Below, piece by piece: positions 28,543 to 40,425 of a DNA stretch of 64,000 nucleotides (positions are counted from its first letter, which is position 1; every line of letters starts with the position of its first letter). The notes below the pieces were generated by a model, which saw nothing but the letters and a program-made list of their open reading frames with translations, was not told where the DNA came from and did no database searches. Origin of the DNA: Omphalotus guepiniiformis (Eukaryota > Basidiomycota > Agaricomycetes > Agaricales > Omphalotaceae); assembly GCA_028554645.1 (NCBI GenBank), contig JAQOOI010000046.1:157322-221321 (forward strand). The letters run 5' to 3'. The position numbers were made by a program, and so were the translations under genes.

Positions 28543-28825
28543 TGCAGAAGGTGGACTTGAAGTGGTAGACATGATGAGAGAGATGAAGACAAAGGTCCCG
28601 TGATCGTGGCCCATTATTTTCACCTAATATCACACAATAGACGCCTGAGCGCTAGCTTTCACCACAGTAGATTCGGAAGCGCAACAAATTTAAACAAGAA
28701 TTCACAGAAGAACGGAAGTGTACATGTCTGGAAGTATCAACGTCAATTAGAACCTTGATCCGAATGAAGAAGTTGGCTTCACCTCCTCACTATCAAGAAA
28801 CCACTAATCATTTATCAATCCGAGA

Positions 28826-30009
28826 CTATGCCCACCAAAAACCTGTCGGAGACTTGATCTTATCGTTAGACGCAACGACTTTCAAGTTCTTCCCACCATC
28901 AATCCGCTCAAAAACCTTTACACCCCCTCCGTTCGCACCGCCGGCAACGAGATACTTGTCGTCTGGCCCGCCAAACTGCATTCCACGTAGGTGATTCAGC
29001 CCCGTTCTGACCTCCGCGATGAGCTCGAGAGCGTCAGGGTTAGCTATAGAGAACATGGCGATGGTGTCGCCTTCTGGAGATGGGTCGTTTCGGTTAGAGA
29101 CGTAGACATAGGGCACCGGGAAGGAAGGGTTAGGCTTGGGAAGAAGGATTTCGGCAGCGAGCATATCGTTCGGGAGTGGAAGTGGTTTCGACAATGTGGA
29201 GACTTGAGTGATGAATTTGGGCTCTCCCAGATTGGGCGGGTACTTGTGTCGTGAAAGGGTACTAGTCAGCTCGAGAAGCGTATAGAGGTGACCGTCTAGA
29301 AGATAAGGATCGTGTATGAGGCGAATTGTACGAGAATCCGAAGAGATGGGGTAGACATACCGTGAACGGCTACGTGTCGCGGGCCATTTCCGCCTTCATA
29401 TTGAACGTGTCCTCCTATCTTCCACGAGCCTGAAAGATCCTTCACAAAACGGTAGACACGATCACCTCCTAAATCCGGGACAAGAAGTTCGTTATATGCG
29501 TTGTTGTAGAACACCTGGTGAGCATGAGATGCTTCTTGGCGAGTTTCATTAGGACCCGACCCATGCAAGGTGGTCGTCGCGGGAGCTTCGTCGAGGAGAT
29601 ACGGGGCGGAGTCGCTGATTGGGAGCACAGTCACGGAGCCGGGCAAGTACTGGAAGAACGTAGATGTCGATACACTTTTAATGATTCAGTATGCAGCCAA
29701 GTAATTGCAACGTACGTTTGCGATAAACAGTCGATCCTCCGCGGCAACAACAGAGCATGGATTTCCTCCGCCATACGACGTGCGAGCCACGACCTTCCCT
29801 TTCCCTTCTTCGTCGTATCTAATCGCAACGATCTTCCCTTCATCTTGCTCCAAGCACGTAAAAAATAGCGCCTTGTCTCTAGGATGAGGCGTTATCCAAG
29901 AAGGCTGAAAACCAACTTCCACAGAGCTCGTCAAAGTCAATTTATCCCCGTCGAACGAGAGTGTATAAACATCATTCGTATAAGAGGCGACGAAGATTCT
30001 AAAAACCAT
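28826..30009 (-). CDS. Lactonase-type seven-bladed beta-propeller protein
   Basis: Exons 29716-30009, 29361-29649 and 28826-29295 give 350 residues in phase. Motifs of the 6-phosphogluconolactonase-like / carboxymuconate cyclase family are present: FVASYTNDVYTLSFDGDKL near the start, PSWITPHPRDKALFFTCLE, SHAHQVFYNNAYNELLVPDL, GDRVYRF, GNGPRHVAVH, PYVYVSNRN, GLNHLRGMQFGGPDDKYLVA and GGGVKVFE. The repeated blade pattern (VPDLGGDRVYRF, VAGGANGGGVKVFER) is clear. No signal peptide, so cytosolic. It may hydrolyse a sugar or muconate lactone; the substrate cannot be inferred. Ordinary host gene bordering the orphan cluster. Confidence 0.85.
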
Positions 30010-30935
30010 TTGTCGTCAATGTTGTTATCGTGAAAGTAGAATATGGTTGAGACTCGCGGCTTTATAGGCGTCCAACGGTGCAACGGCCTCTTTCCTGATA
30101 GAGATGACCGACATTTTGCCGGTACTCGGGCCTACAAAACGAACACGGCCAGGCCACATCGTTAAGACTCTCATCGAAAAAAACAAGATTAAGCACGCTT
30201 TGAAAACGGACATGAAAGGAGTTTGCTGAAAGCAAGCATGAAGGTGGTGAAAATGGAACAGGGCCGTCAGAACGAATTTCGAAGGTCCGATAATTCACCA
30301 GCGAACACGTGGCTAATTACCGCAAAAGATATCTCCCTCCCCACTTAAGTACGACGAGTTTCTGAGTAAGTAGGTCGTGTAAACGGAGAATCTTTGACGT
30401 CTCGTACAGAGAGACGGTGATAGGACTATGGTGAATTCGAGGTACAGATTAATGCCGAGTTTTCTCCTTGCTTTATGGAGATGCGAGAAGCGGAGGGGAA
30501 AGAGCTTTCTTTGAAGTTGGAGAAGGTAGGTACTGCATGTAACAAAATATTCTTCAATCAAGAACACTTGGAACGGGGTATCGCTGACGTACTTCACCAC
30601 ACCAAGCGGAAGTGACCCAAGAGTTAAGCAAACTCTCCATGTCGTTGGTTGCAACAGTGTGGAGTGCTTGCTATCTTTGAGGTCAGCCATTGGCCGCTTG
30701 TTCATCATAAATCGGAAGTATCATATCATTCACATGCAATATCCTCGCTAAAGAACAGGTCATACGCAGCAAAGGAGAGATTCGTCAGGAACAAGGAAGA
30801 GCAAGAGTGGGAGCCATGGTATCAGCATGTGTCGACAGGAACTAAAATGAACAGAGTCACCAACATTTGCGTCGGAATCTTCAGTGTTCCTAGCATTCGT
30901 TCACGTTCACAAAGGCGACGTGACGTACCCATTCC
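30010..30935. other. Intergenic region, no gene seen
   Basis: The open frames in this stretch (longest 131 codons at 30,313-30,708, minus) show no family resemblance. The part just upstream of 30,010 presumably holds the lactonase promoter. Confidence 0.4.
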
Positions 30936-32228
30936 TCAGTACCACACAATACCCTTCATCAACCTCCTTCCAGTTCTCACCACCTGTGCGCTCCTGACTT
31001 CCCCGCCGCTCTCGAACTCGGCCCCGACCGTAACAACACCTCCAGGATGAAGTATCCTCACCAATCTTTCCTCACTCTCTCCACCACCAACTGTCCCGTT
31101 TCTCGTTTCCTTCTGACGCTGCACAATATCCCACGCCAGAGTCCCCTTTACATTCGCTGCCACACCTAGACATAACCCCACCGTCATGGGTACCGCTTTA
31201 TGTGGGACGCCCATGGAGAGGGCAGTTATTGTAATATCTGCGTCTTCTTCACCAGACAAGCTCTGCTTCGGCGCCTGAATCATAGCGATCTTGGGTTGTG
31301 CTTGTGCGGAGGGGTCAAGACCCATCTTCAACGCACCAGCTTTTCGTAGAGATTCCAAGAGCCCAAGAAGCGCATTAGACGTGTTACCAACAAGCTGCTT
31401 CGGGGAACTATCCTGTATCCCACTGGCATTGCATACCTCTTCAGTGAGGACAAGCACAGTTGGGTTCGTCGCGTCGACTAGTGAAGCCTTGAACGGCCGA
31501 GGGTATCCCTCTACGTGTAGATCTACCGTTGGCGCGTTATCAGCAGCAGGAAAGAGCTTTCCGGTACGCGAACCACTGGGATAGAGGAATTTGAGCGCGA
31601 TTGCAGAAGCTTTTCCTGGGACTCCAGCGATAGATGTTTCAGGAAGTGAGAGGTCGGGACGCCCAGAGGACGTACATAGTGGAAACGTCGTCTCGATGAC
31701 CTTTTGTGTATTCGTGTTATAAGCACGTACAGTAGCGTGCGTACGACTCTCTGAAGCTACCTCCGCGAGATCACAGAGCTTTTCGTCAAGTGCGAAAACG
31801 CCTACCATGCTCGAGAGATTTCCGCAGTTGCCAGAGTAGTCAATTGTGGAATCGCGTATGCCTACCTGTACAAAGGTGTATTCGATATGACAGCCCTGAG
31901 CACGTTGGTCAGGCAATGCTGGACCGATAATCATTATCTTTGAAAGACTCGATACACCTCCGCCCATTCCATTGAGTTGGCGTCCGTGCTCAGGATCTGG
32001 TGAGCCCATGATCCCGAGGAATATATTGTCCCATTGTGACCTATCTTTGGGGAGTGCGGAGTCGAGTAGGTAAATACCTTTTGATGTTCCACCTCGGAGG
32101 AAGGTCGCAGGAAGATGCCTCTCGTGCTCGGAAGAATGTGTTTGCAAGGTTCGACTGTTTCTGAAGGTACGCCGGGAAAGCGTCAGAGAAGACCGTCGAG
32201 ATAGATATGACGCAATTCGATTTATCAT
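30936..32228 (-). CDS. PrpF-family (aconitate/methylaconitate isomerase-like) protein
   Basis: Intronless, about 430 residues from the ATG at 32,228. That start gives an Arg/Ser-rich presequence (MINRIASYLSRRSSLTLSRR) typical of mitochondrial import; the frame stays open to 32,345 with an earlier possible start. PrpF motifs: PATFLRGGTSKGIYLLDSAL near residue 45, GSPDPEHGRQLNGMGGGVSS, LSKIMIIGP, YTFVQVGI, DYSGNCGNLSSMVGVFALDE, and ALSMGVPHKAVPMT with VKGTLAWDI toward the end. PrpF enzymes isomerise methylaconitate in propionate metabolism and have diaminopimelate-epimerase-like folds. Fungal members are mitochondrial or used in secondary pathways. Confidence 0.85.
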   Translation of the reverse strand: MINRIASYLSRRSSLTLSRRTFRNSRTLQTHSSEHERHLPATFLRGGTSKGIYLLDSALPKDRSQWDNIFLGIMGSPDPEHGRQLNGMGGGVSSLSKIMIIGPALPDQRAQGCHIEYTFVQVGIRDSTIDYSGNCGNLSSMVGVFALDEKLCDLAEVASESRTHATVRAYNTNTQKVIETTFPLCTSSGRPDLSLPETSIAGVPGKASAIALKFLYPSGSRTGKLFPAADNAPTVDLHVEGYPRPFKASLVDATNPTVLVLTEEVCNASGIQDSSPKQLVGNTSNALLGLLESLRKAGALKMGLDPSAQAQPKIAMIQAPKQSLSGEEDADITITALSMGVPHKAVPMTVGLCLGVAANVKGTLAWDIVQRQKETRNGTVGGGESEERLVRILHPGGVVTVGAEFESGGEVRSAQVVRTGRRLMKGIVWY

Positions 32229-32345
32229 GGTCGCCTGTCTTTTTGACAGAATGAATACTTCGCTTGAATGCGGCATAGTCAAGGTGTGTGTATACCCACC
32301 TCGGAAGGGTGCCCGCTTTGAAAGAGCGCTAGTTTTCGCTGGCAC

Positions 32346-33435
32346 AGATGTTTCTGGAGAATTATGGAGAGATACCTAGTGTGACTTCATGAACTGACCG
32401 TTATGAGCTGCAACACGAACGTACAACTAGTTTCCTGTGGTCGTTAGAAGCCAAGGGAGTTATCGTGAGAACTTGAATGTCGACTTGGGCGTCAACCCCT
32501 AGTTTAGTCAGCATCGGACTCGAGCGGTCCGGTGAAGACGTTAGACGGGTGTGCAGTAGGATATGAGAGCGCGCATATAGCTACAGCTATAAAGTTTGCT
32601 ACGTTTATTTCACAAGATCGAAACGGAATTGCTACAATTACTCAGCAAGTATCTTCCTACCGCTGATTGTTCTGCAGGCAAAAGCTTACAATGTTTCTAG
32701 GTTTGGAAAATTCGTGAGCGCTCGGCGTCGAAATCAACAATGATAGCTCATTGTGGATGTTTGTCAGGTCCGGCAGAACAAGGGAGGTTGAACGGACGTC
32801 GATGTTGATCGTACCCCTTCAACCTTCAAGTTGTGTTCTTGGAACTATAGCACGACATAAGAATGACTTCACCGATTGTACGGACATGAACAAAGTCCCG
32901 ATGTTTCTCAGATTAGCTTTGTGTCAAACAATGTTTTCGGGGTGGCTAGTCACAAACGGAGGTCTCGATTGTGTAAGATAGTTGCCCATCTTCTCTCTCT
33001 GGTCGACCGACTCGGACCTTGCTCGGACTCACCATTTGTTCTATAAGTTGTAGCGGAGAAAGCTTTGGGGTCCAAGTCGTGTTCTTATGCCATGGTGGTG
33101 CCATATCATTGCATAGAATCATTCCTATTCCAATCTTAATCTCCGTGAATGTGGGTTCAAACGTTCAAGCTCTATAACCATTACATAGGTACATTGGCGG
33201 ACCTCGAGCTCCTTTTCAAGTTCACAAGAAGACGCTAGTCGAGAGCTCGAACAGGTAAGATCGGATGTGAAAGTGATGACATAGACTGGGTTACTTCGTA
33301 GCATGCTCTATAAACTGTGAAATCTTGATTCCTTCTATGAACATACATTGATATGAGTTTCCTTCATGCAGTGAGCTGCTAGAAACTTTCAAGTCGGGTA
33401 TATCTCTCACCATTATCTATCTGACCCTAATAAGA
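32346..33435. other. Intergenic region, no gene seen
   Basis: About 1.1 kb with no reading frame showing protein-like conservation and no clear repeat. Confidence 0.4.
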
Positions 33436-34524
33436 TCATACCAACGACTCGTAAATCGTCTTCGTATCATCACTCCAGGATGGCCTAGGAATACGGAACC
33501 CGTCCCCAACTTTCGTATACGTCACATCGCCTAGCCTCCCAATGGCTCTAAACCGAGTAGGATCGACTATTCCATCCTCGTTCAAGACGTCCTTTCGCAC
33601 ATGAATATATTTGACGAGCCCTAGTACGAGGCTGGCAGTAGTCTCTCCTGTCGCAGGGGACTTGATTTCGACGATCTGATACAACTAGAGAAAATGGTCA
33701 GATAGTAGTAGTGATGGAAGTTGACTGATTTGCACGTACCTCGCACTCCATTACAAAAGCGCTTTCCTTTACACGTGGAGCTTTCACATGAATCTGTATC
33801 ACAGCAAGCATTCGAAATTAGGCTCGTTGTATGCGTTATTAGCCTGAGTGATATTTACGCTAGGAGCCATAGTCAATCCGCTCAAAGGCCATTCACTAAC
33901 ATCCTCCGGCGCATTGATAGACGTAACGTTCGCGTTATTGACAAAAGGCTCGCTGATGATGCTGACAGTAAAACCTTTGCTTTCCCTGATATTGCGCGCT
34001 GTGTCTTTGTACTTGCCAGGGCCTGCATTTACGCAAGACACAGATATAACGGGCGGATTTGTGGAAACCTATGTATATGCGCTTGGTATCATTGGCTCGC
34101 CGATTGGCAACGAGGGAAATACCTGGTTGAACCAGCTGACAAGAGGCTGAGTAAAATCAAAGCTATGATATATGTGATTCCTCACCTGAAAGGAGCGAGA
34201 TTATGAACCCCGTCGTTGGAAACTGTCGAGACGAACGCAATCGGCCTTGGTACGATGCCACTGATCATTAGTTGGTACAGTTTGCTGATTGATTTGTTAG
34301 AATGACAGCTGTACGATGTCTGTGAGACGAACCACGACGTACAGTGGATTCTCGGTCGAAGGGTCCACGACCTTCCATCCATCTTTCTCCCCCTCTACCC
34401 ATTCACGACCAAACGCCGAATCTTCAACCTTCTCTCCAATTTTCCAATCTGATGTAGGTTTATCGGTACACTTGAAGGTTGACTTCTCATCGAATGGAAG
34501 TAATCCGCTTGCAGATGTAGCCAT
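33436..34524 (-). CDS. Flavin reductase-like FMN-binding protein
   Basis: At least six exons. Exon 1 (34343-34524) encodes MATSASGLLPFDEKSTFKCT and WKVVDPSTENP. Exon 2 (34186-34284) carries the diagnostic KLYQLMISGIVPRPIAFVST and NDGVHNLAPF. Next come WFNQ; NPPVISVSCVNAGPGKYKDT with ARNIRESKGFTVSIISEPF; IHVKAPRVKESAFVMECE; and QIVEIKSPATGETTASLVLG with VKYIHVRKDVLNEDGIVDP to the end. The order (GIVPRPIAFVST, NLAPFS, PPVISVS, KDTxxNI, VNAxxxS) is that of the DIM6/NTAB flavin reductase family, which binds FMN in small oxidoreductases. No membrane segment. Exons 3-6 were placed by eye, but all joins keep frame. Confidence 0.82.
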
Positions 34525-34961
34525 TGTATCAGAGGGCGAAGTGGGGACGAAAGCTCGATGTCGTTGCTGGACAGATATAAGATCACATAATAAGCTCAGT
34601 TATCTGGTGTGAACCGATGGCGTCAGCGAACACAGGAAGCAAATGAGAAAGGACCTGAACAGACTCACTTTCATCGTGAAATTGTTGAAAACGTATGTTT
34701 TTGACGACTTTTTCAGGTCACTGACACTTCAACCGGTTTCGATGAATTTCCGCATAATGAGAGAGAAAAAGGGAAGAGTATTAGCAGGAGTAGGCCGCTG
34801 AAGAAAAGACGAGATCGTACGTGGCCCGGAGCTCCTAGCCGAAATTACATCATCTTCGCGGGCCGGCCGCTTTTTCAAGGTCTGTGGCCTGAATGTGGCT
34901 CTTTCAAATTCAACGTCCTGGCATAAACTGACGCACTTTCTGGCTCGCAGTGCCACTTTTC

Positions 34962-35036
34962 CGTCGACCTTCAAAGCTTCAAAGCTTCAAGCTTCAGCTT
35001 CAGGCCTCAAGGCCTCAGGCCCAGGTTCCAACTACC
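34962..35036. repeat. GCTTCAA / GGCCTCA microrepeat between divergent genes
   Basis: Runs of TCAAAGCTTCAAAGCTTCAA, GCTTCAGCTTCAGG and CCTCAAGGCCTCAGG just before the F-box gene start; probably promoter-proximal low-complexity DNA. Confidence 0.4.
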
Positions 35037-35041
35037 CGCTA

Positions 35042-36709
35042 ATGATGTCCAAGTCCGATTCTATCCAACTCGATTTTGGCGAAAGGGAAAACACGTTAGT
35101 TTGATTATATGCTATTCAACTCCCTCGAAGACTAATGATAGTTTTCTAGGAATGATTGGGATATTCAATCTGCGATGGTTCTATGCGCTTCCAATAAGAG
35201 CTTCCGGCGTGATTCTACGGTGCGTCGTCATTTCTATCTATTTCGATGTGGTTCTCAGTCTCACAAACATTCTAGAGCTGCAGTGATCATACGAATGTGC
35301 AGCCTCCTCCTATCCATCGGCTACCTACTGAGTTACTACTCGAAATATTCTTGTGGGGTGTCACGATGGAATCCGTGTCTGGTGGCCACTCCGTGAAGAC
35401 GATCGTCACTAGTACTTTGAAATATAACGCGTTCAAATCTCCACACTGCGCTTTGTGGCTCTCAGGGGTGTGTCGTCTTTGGAGAAGCGTCACGACGTCT
35501 TGCCCACAGTTATGGTCCTGTGATGAATGGTGTATCGACTTGGACGACACGCTCCCATCCGACGATGGGTTGTTTTCTCATTATCTCGAAATGTCGAAGC
35601 CACTCCCACTCAATCTTCATCTCTGTTGCTCCTTCTATGACGAACCATGCTCCAAAACTCTACGAGTTGTGCTTTCCCATCGCGCTAGATTGCGTTCTCT
35701 TCGAATCAACCACGGTTACAAAATACCAAAATCCATGGAAAAAGTGCTCATTGAATCTTTTGGACCCCGCCCTATTACGGGTTATTTCCCTAACCTGGAA
35801 TCCTTTGAACTTGAATCCTCTAACTGCGTGGTGCTGATGCAGAGTCAGTTTGTCCATACAACTAATATTTTTTCAGTCACTCCTAAACTGCGGTCATTCG
35901 TGATTGATAATGATCAGTTTGGTGGATCCGCTTTCCCATACTCCCAACTTGAGTCGTTCACTCTTGGGAATTTCGATCTGGACACCGACTGGCGAAAGCT
36001 CAGCAGGATCTGTCCCAGATTGAAAAAGCTCATTCTACACCACGGCTCTTGGTTCTATCATGTCCCTGAAACACTCCCTTCTCCTGTTGTCTTTCATTCA
36101 CTCACGTGTGTGGTGTTTGCCCTCAATAACTTCAATTCCTCCCGTCGCATGGATGCATTGGCTATAGTGTGGAAAACCTTTGTCATGCCGTCGTTGCAGT
36201 CGTTGTGCATCTACTCGAAGACCGGTTACAAGATGGACTTGGACTCTCTCGTTTTTCAAGATCTCAAAGAGTTTTTCTCGCAATTATCTTGTCCACTCAG
36301 GAAACTTCGCTTTGTCTGGGTGGAGATTTCTGTACCTGACCTTCATGAAATCCTCCGACTGCTACCTCAGCTTACTGAGCTCATGATCTTCTTTCCTCTG
36401 CATGACGGTGCTACACTTCCGTCCTGTAGTTATTCCGGGTTGATTGAACTCCTTGCTAAGGATGATGACGACACCAGAATTCCTCTTTTACCTTGTCTGA
36501 CATACTTGGAACTGGAGATGAAGGTGGATGTAGATATGATGAAAAGGATAGCGGCCATGCTTGATAAAGACTGGCCAGGAGAACTGCGTCTGCACACAAG
36601 AGGCACTCAAGATCGGCCAGTTTTCATCCCTCGTCAGCTAAACGCCAAATTCGGCCTCAATCTCCCTAAGCACGTTGTGGGCGAATTCAAAGAGACATTT
36701 GTAAATTGA
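35042..36709 (+). CDS. F-box / leucine-rich repeat protein
   Basis: Exons 35042-35094, 35150-35219 and 35276-36709 give 518 residues. Starting at the second of two adjacent ATGs would lose one. The F-box lies at about residues 45-95: PPIHRLPTELLLEIFLWGV then ALWLSGVCRLWRSVTTSCP, LWS. The remainder is a leucine-rich ladder (RARLRSLRIN, FPNLESFELES, CPRLKKLILHHGSW, MPSLQSLCIY, CPLRKLRFVWVEI, LPQLTELMIF). F-box proteins recruit substrates to SCF ubiquitin ligases, and mushrooms have hundreds of members with this design. The substrate is unknown. It diverges from the flavin reductase gene. Confidence 0.88.
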
Positions 36710-37001
36710 AAGCAGTACACAATCTAGAAATCCTATATCTGTAACCTTGTGCAAATGATATATATATTTCTTGCTCAGTACAGACTGACCACCCCTCTGC
36801 ACCATGATCTGGTGAGCATGGGTGGAACAATGTAATGCTAATTGAGGATTCAGCGTCGCAATCTCTGTTCCAAACCTCCAATGATCACTTCACTCTTATA
36901 TGCTTCCTATCCGAAGATAAACTCATTTAAGAGACCGGAAAACGGAGAGATAATGAGATAATGTGGACGAGCTGTATGAGGTCTAGCTCAGTGGGAAAAG
37001 G

Positions 37002-37202
37002 TCAGGAAGTCAGGAAAGGAGGCTTGCCTACGGCGACGGGCGTAAACTGACGTCGGAGGAGCCGGTCAAGTTCCCATCTTAGGGTCTCCCCCGGCCGCGA
37101 CTTTGGCTGCTTCCGAATCAGCAGCTGACGCGCCATGACCGAAGCTTCAATTTCTTCTCTTTGATCTTCGTGTGCACAGTTACTACATTCAACATAGACC
37201 AA
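37002..37202 (-). CDS. Possible small Cys-containing protein exon
   Basis: An open stretch reads VYVECSNCAHEDQREEIEAS, VMARQLLIRKQPKSRPGETL and RWELDRLLRRQF. It is protein-like in composition, with an ECSNC start, but I cannot define its first exon with confidence. It may continue upstream to about 37,318. The rest of 36,710-37,512 shows nothing else. Confidence 0.25.
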   Translation of the reverse strand: MVYVECSNCAHEDQREEIEASVMARQLLIRKQPKSRPGETLRWELDRLLRRQFTPVAVGKPPFLTS

Positions 37203-37512
37203 GCTACCCTGCGGTCAAAAGTTCTGGAGCAACGACTTCTCCCAGGGACTCTATACTTATACATTCTCTCTTCGCGGAGCGCCCGGGACATTTGAATTCC
37301 ATTTCCTAACATATCAAAATGGTCCGAAGCCGATTGGAGGTAGGATTCAGAGGCCGGCTTCGTCGATCTGAAACAATTTCATATCAAATGCAAAGTGTTG
37401 CCGAACAGGCCCTCAGTTCTTTGTTTTTCAAAGATCTTCCATGTTCTTTCTTTCACTTTCTTTGACCTGTTGCCACTGAGTACTGAACCCCTCTCATCTT
37501 GTCTTTCTTTCG

Positions 37513-40425
37513 ATGCCTCCTCCTAAAGGGTGAGTTCTCGCGCTCTTTCATGCATGGGAACGCGTTCTGAACTCGATGAATGCAGACATATCTACGATCA
37601 CATTCCCGGCCATCCTGTTGGGACGTGCTACAAAACGCGACAAGAACTAGCTGCTGCTGGAGTTCACGGTTCCCCGCGCCAGGGAATTTTCGCGAAAGGG
37701 ACGCGTGCTGCATATGCTGTTGTTTTGTGAGTGGCAACCAATTCGTTCCTTGACTTTTTGCTTACTTATGTTCATGATGATAGGTCCGGGCAATATGAGG
37801 ATGACAATGATCAGGGTTTGACTTTGTGCGTGGGCGTTTTCGTACTGCTCAGGCGATGTACTAATTCTATGATTATATTGCTGTTTAGCACATACACCGG
37901 AGCCGGTTGGTTTTCTCGTGGATCTGCTGAATAGGATCACACGAATTGACTCGGCCATAAATAGGTGGACGGCTTGATAAAGATGGTAAACAAAGTAAAG
38001 TACAGCAAAATGATCAACGTTGGAAGGGAGCGAATCATCTATTACGAGTGAGTTGTTCGAGTTTCACCAAAGTTGGAATGCTGAATACAGATGGCATACA
38101 TCTCCACTACTCAGTTATCCCATCAGGAGAGAAGGAAAGTTCGCGTCATTCGAGGACACAAATCGAATTCTCCTTATGCTCCGAAAGAAGGGTACATCCA
38201 TCTTATTCAATCTTGGCACCATTTTGTTTATAATCCATGTTTGAATTAGGTATCGTTATGACGGACTGTATTTCGTTATCGACGTAAGCTCAACTTGTTG
38301 ACGTTGGAATTGCGAATGGGTGATATAACTTACAATGCGCGCTTAGATTCGTACCGGAAGAGGAAAACAAGGTCACAAAGTTTGCCTATTCGACTTCAAG
38401 GTATGTTCTTTATTGCGATATCGACCTTCAAGCGTCTCATGTTCGTATTACTTTCAGCGTTGCAAAGACCAAGCAGCCCCACCGTGGACATATAATCTTA
38501 GTACATTAAACGCCGAAGCCGGTCCAAGCGAGCGATATACAGCCCACGAAGCAGGATCATTCCAGGCTCAGAAATTGGCGCCTCACAGAAGATCTGATAA
38601 ACGTAATACTGAAAGGGTTCATTCAACGTCTAGGACTGCGATAAGCTCACATCAACCACCAAATGCGAACGAGGAGGAGGAGGAGGAAGAGTCAATCTTC
38701 CGATTTGGCTCTCAATCTGAACCTAAACCCTTCCGATTTGACTTGGCACAATCTGCACCTAAAAAGCTCCCGGAAAAAGCCCCAGCGTATCCGAGTCGCA
38801 GCTATCATATGCGTGCAGGTCAAGCGTCTATTTCCAAACCTACTCCCGAGTCAGCCTTGTCATGTAAGTATCAAAACCTATTTTGTATCAATTTCTCACT
38901 AACGTGAATACTTTTGTTTTACTTCCTACAGTACCTGAACCAGAATCGTTCCAAAATCAAGTGGTGGTACGTTCCTGGAACTCTACTCCAAGACCAGTTG
39001 AAACGGATCAATTCTCCGACTCTCGTCGACTACCAAACTTCATGGAGGAGGAGGAGGAGGAGGATGAGTTTATCATGAGCCGATATGGTGCACGGTATCT
39101 ACGAGAGGTTTCGAGGAATGCCCGGAACCGTGGTTACGATGAAGGTGCGGGTGCGCAACCAACCACATCCACCTTCAACCACTTTACCGCTTCAGACGAG
39201 GAATGTAAGTACCCGACAATCTTCGCATTTCATATCGAACATCACTAACCTGAACACCTTCCTTCCTACAGTACCTCAATCAACCACGCTCTCCGATACA
39301 GACTCGCGGAACTCTCCTGTCATGATGGCCGCGATGTCAGTATCGTTTGCGCATAGTATTGGACCTGGTCCTTATCCAGAGGCGTCATTTGTTGGTGACG
39401 ATGACTTTCTGGATGGGTATCACATGCCAGTTGAAGAGTCTGATGAGGAAGAGGAGGAGAAGGAGGAGGAGGAGGAGGAGTCTGATAGGGAGGAATTGCC
39501 AGTGGATACGAGACGAGAGTTTGCGTTTTGCGCATTTGTTGCAGAGGTGGGATATGGAGATGGAGAGGCGGGTGAGGAGGAGCAGGAGGATCGGGAAGAG
39601 TACGATGATCCAGTCCAGGGTGCGCAAAATGACGAAGACGAAGAAGCAGAAGCAGCAGAAGTAGAAGAAGACGAGGAGGAAAGCAATTCACAATACGACG
39701 AGTTCTCTAGATGGAAACGATTCTGGTATTGCAGATGCGGGAAAGTCCATTATTCAGCGGAGGAACCTGAGTGTGGGGAGTCGGACGGGAGGTTGGTGGA
39801 GAGTCCGGATGTGGAAATAGACGAGGACGAGGATCAAGATGAGGGCGAAGATGAGGATAACGATGACGATGAACACGAAGGAGAGTTTGCGTATCGCGCA
39901 TTTGTTGAAGAAGTGGGATACGGGGATGGAGACGGAGACCACTCGAATGAGGAGGAGGAGCAGGAGGGTGAGAAGGAGGAAAAGGATCAGGAAGAGTATA
40001 ATGATCCAGTCGAGGGTGCCCAAAATGACGAAGACGAAGAACCACACCTGCGTGGGTATACAGAGTCGCAGGATTCTCTCCAGGAGTATTATAACTCGGA
40101 TTCAGAGGAAGACGAAGACGAAGATGAGGAGGGGGGATTTGTCTTGGATTGGAAGGAATGGAAACATCGGGAATCACCGGATGAGGGTGAGGGTGAGGAA
40201 TGCCCGGGGGAGAAGGCCCGAGATGAAGAGAAGGACGAAGAAGAAGACAGGGATGGGGATGCAGGTGAAGAAGATGAAGGCGAAGACGATGAAGAAGAAG
40301 AGGATGAAGACACAGAAGAATTGAGAGAACAGGATGAAGACGAAGGAGAAGATAACTATGCTGAAAGTGATGAAGATTCCAACTCACTCGAGTTGGATGA
40401 GCGTATCAGACGATTAAATGTGTAA
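37513..40425 (+). CDS. SRA-YDG domain protein with long acidic tail
   Basis: Eleven exons (37513-37529, 37586-37726, 37784-37825, 37889-37905, 37965-38047, 38127-38191, 38250-38283, 38347-38400, 38458-38863, 38932-39204, 39272-40425) give 761 residues in phase. Residues about 5-150 are an SRA-YDG domain: HIPGHPVGTCYKTRQELAAA GVH (written in two parts), LSGQYEDDNDQG, FTYTGAGGRLDKDGK, KVRVIRGHK, YAPKEGYRYDGLYFVID and GHKVCLFDFK. SRA domains read hemimethylated or modified cytosine by base flipping. The rest is disordered and extremely acidic,, with repeated blocks (FAFCAFVAEVGYGDG-like, EEYDDPVQGAQNDEDEE-like) and ends ELDERIRRLNV. No RING finger is present, unlike UHRF1. The 3' end is duplicated downstream. 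Confidence 0.85.

Larger units (their letters stand above)
26800..28572 (-). pseudogene. Copy E of the orphan family, split by 1.1-kb element
   Basis: Exon 1 starts at the ATG at 28,572 and is broken after 37 nt by the element at 27,416-28,535. It resumes at 27,408 and ends at 27,136 (donor GTGCGTG). Exon 2 is 26,800-27,074. Without the element and one 7-bp duplication, 310 + 275 nt give 195 codons including the stop, with no other lesion. Protein signatures: DAWVMGYVISNEDFLSFVSS, SLRESILHYDCFKHGLPKN, then VSHMFFPIRCIPYKSMEQ and HVQSSGGKLDFDMVKYGYEK. It groups with copy A (RCIPYK, HVQSSGGK, WW at the end, CCCGTG promoter variant), the other copy hit by a transposon. Confidence 0.82.

Noticed and set aside
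30313..30708. 131-codon minus-strand frame as a gene
   Set aside because: No recognisable motif, no splice-consistent extension and no similarity within the window.
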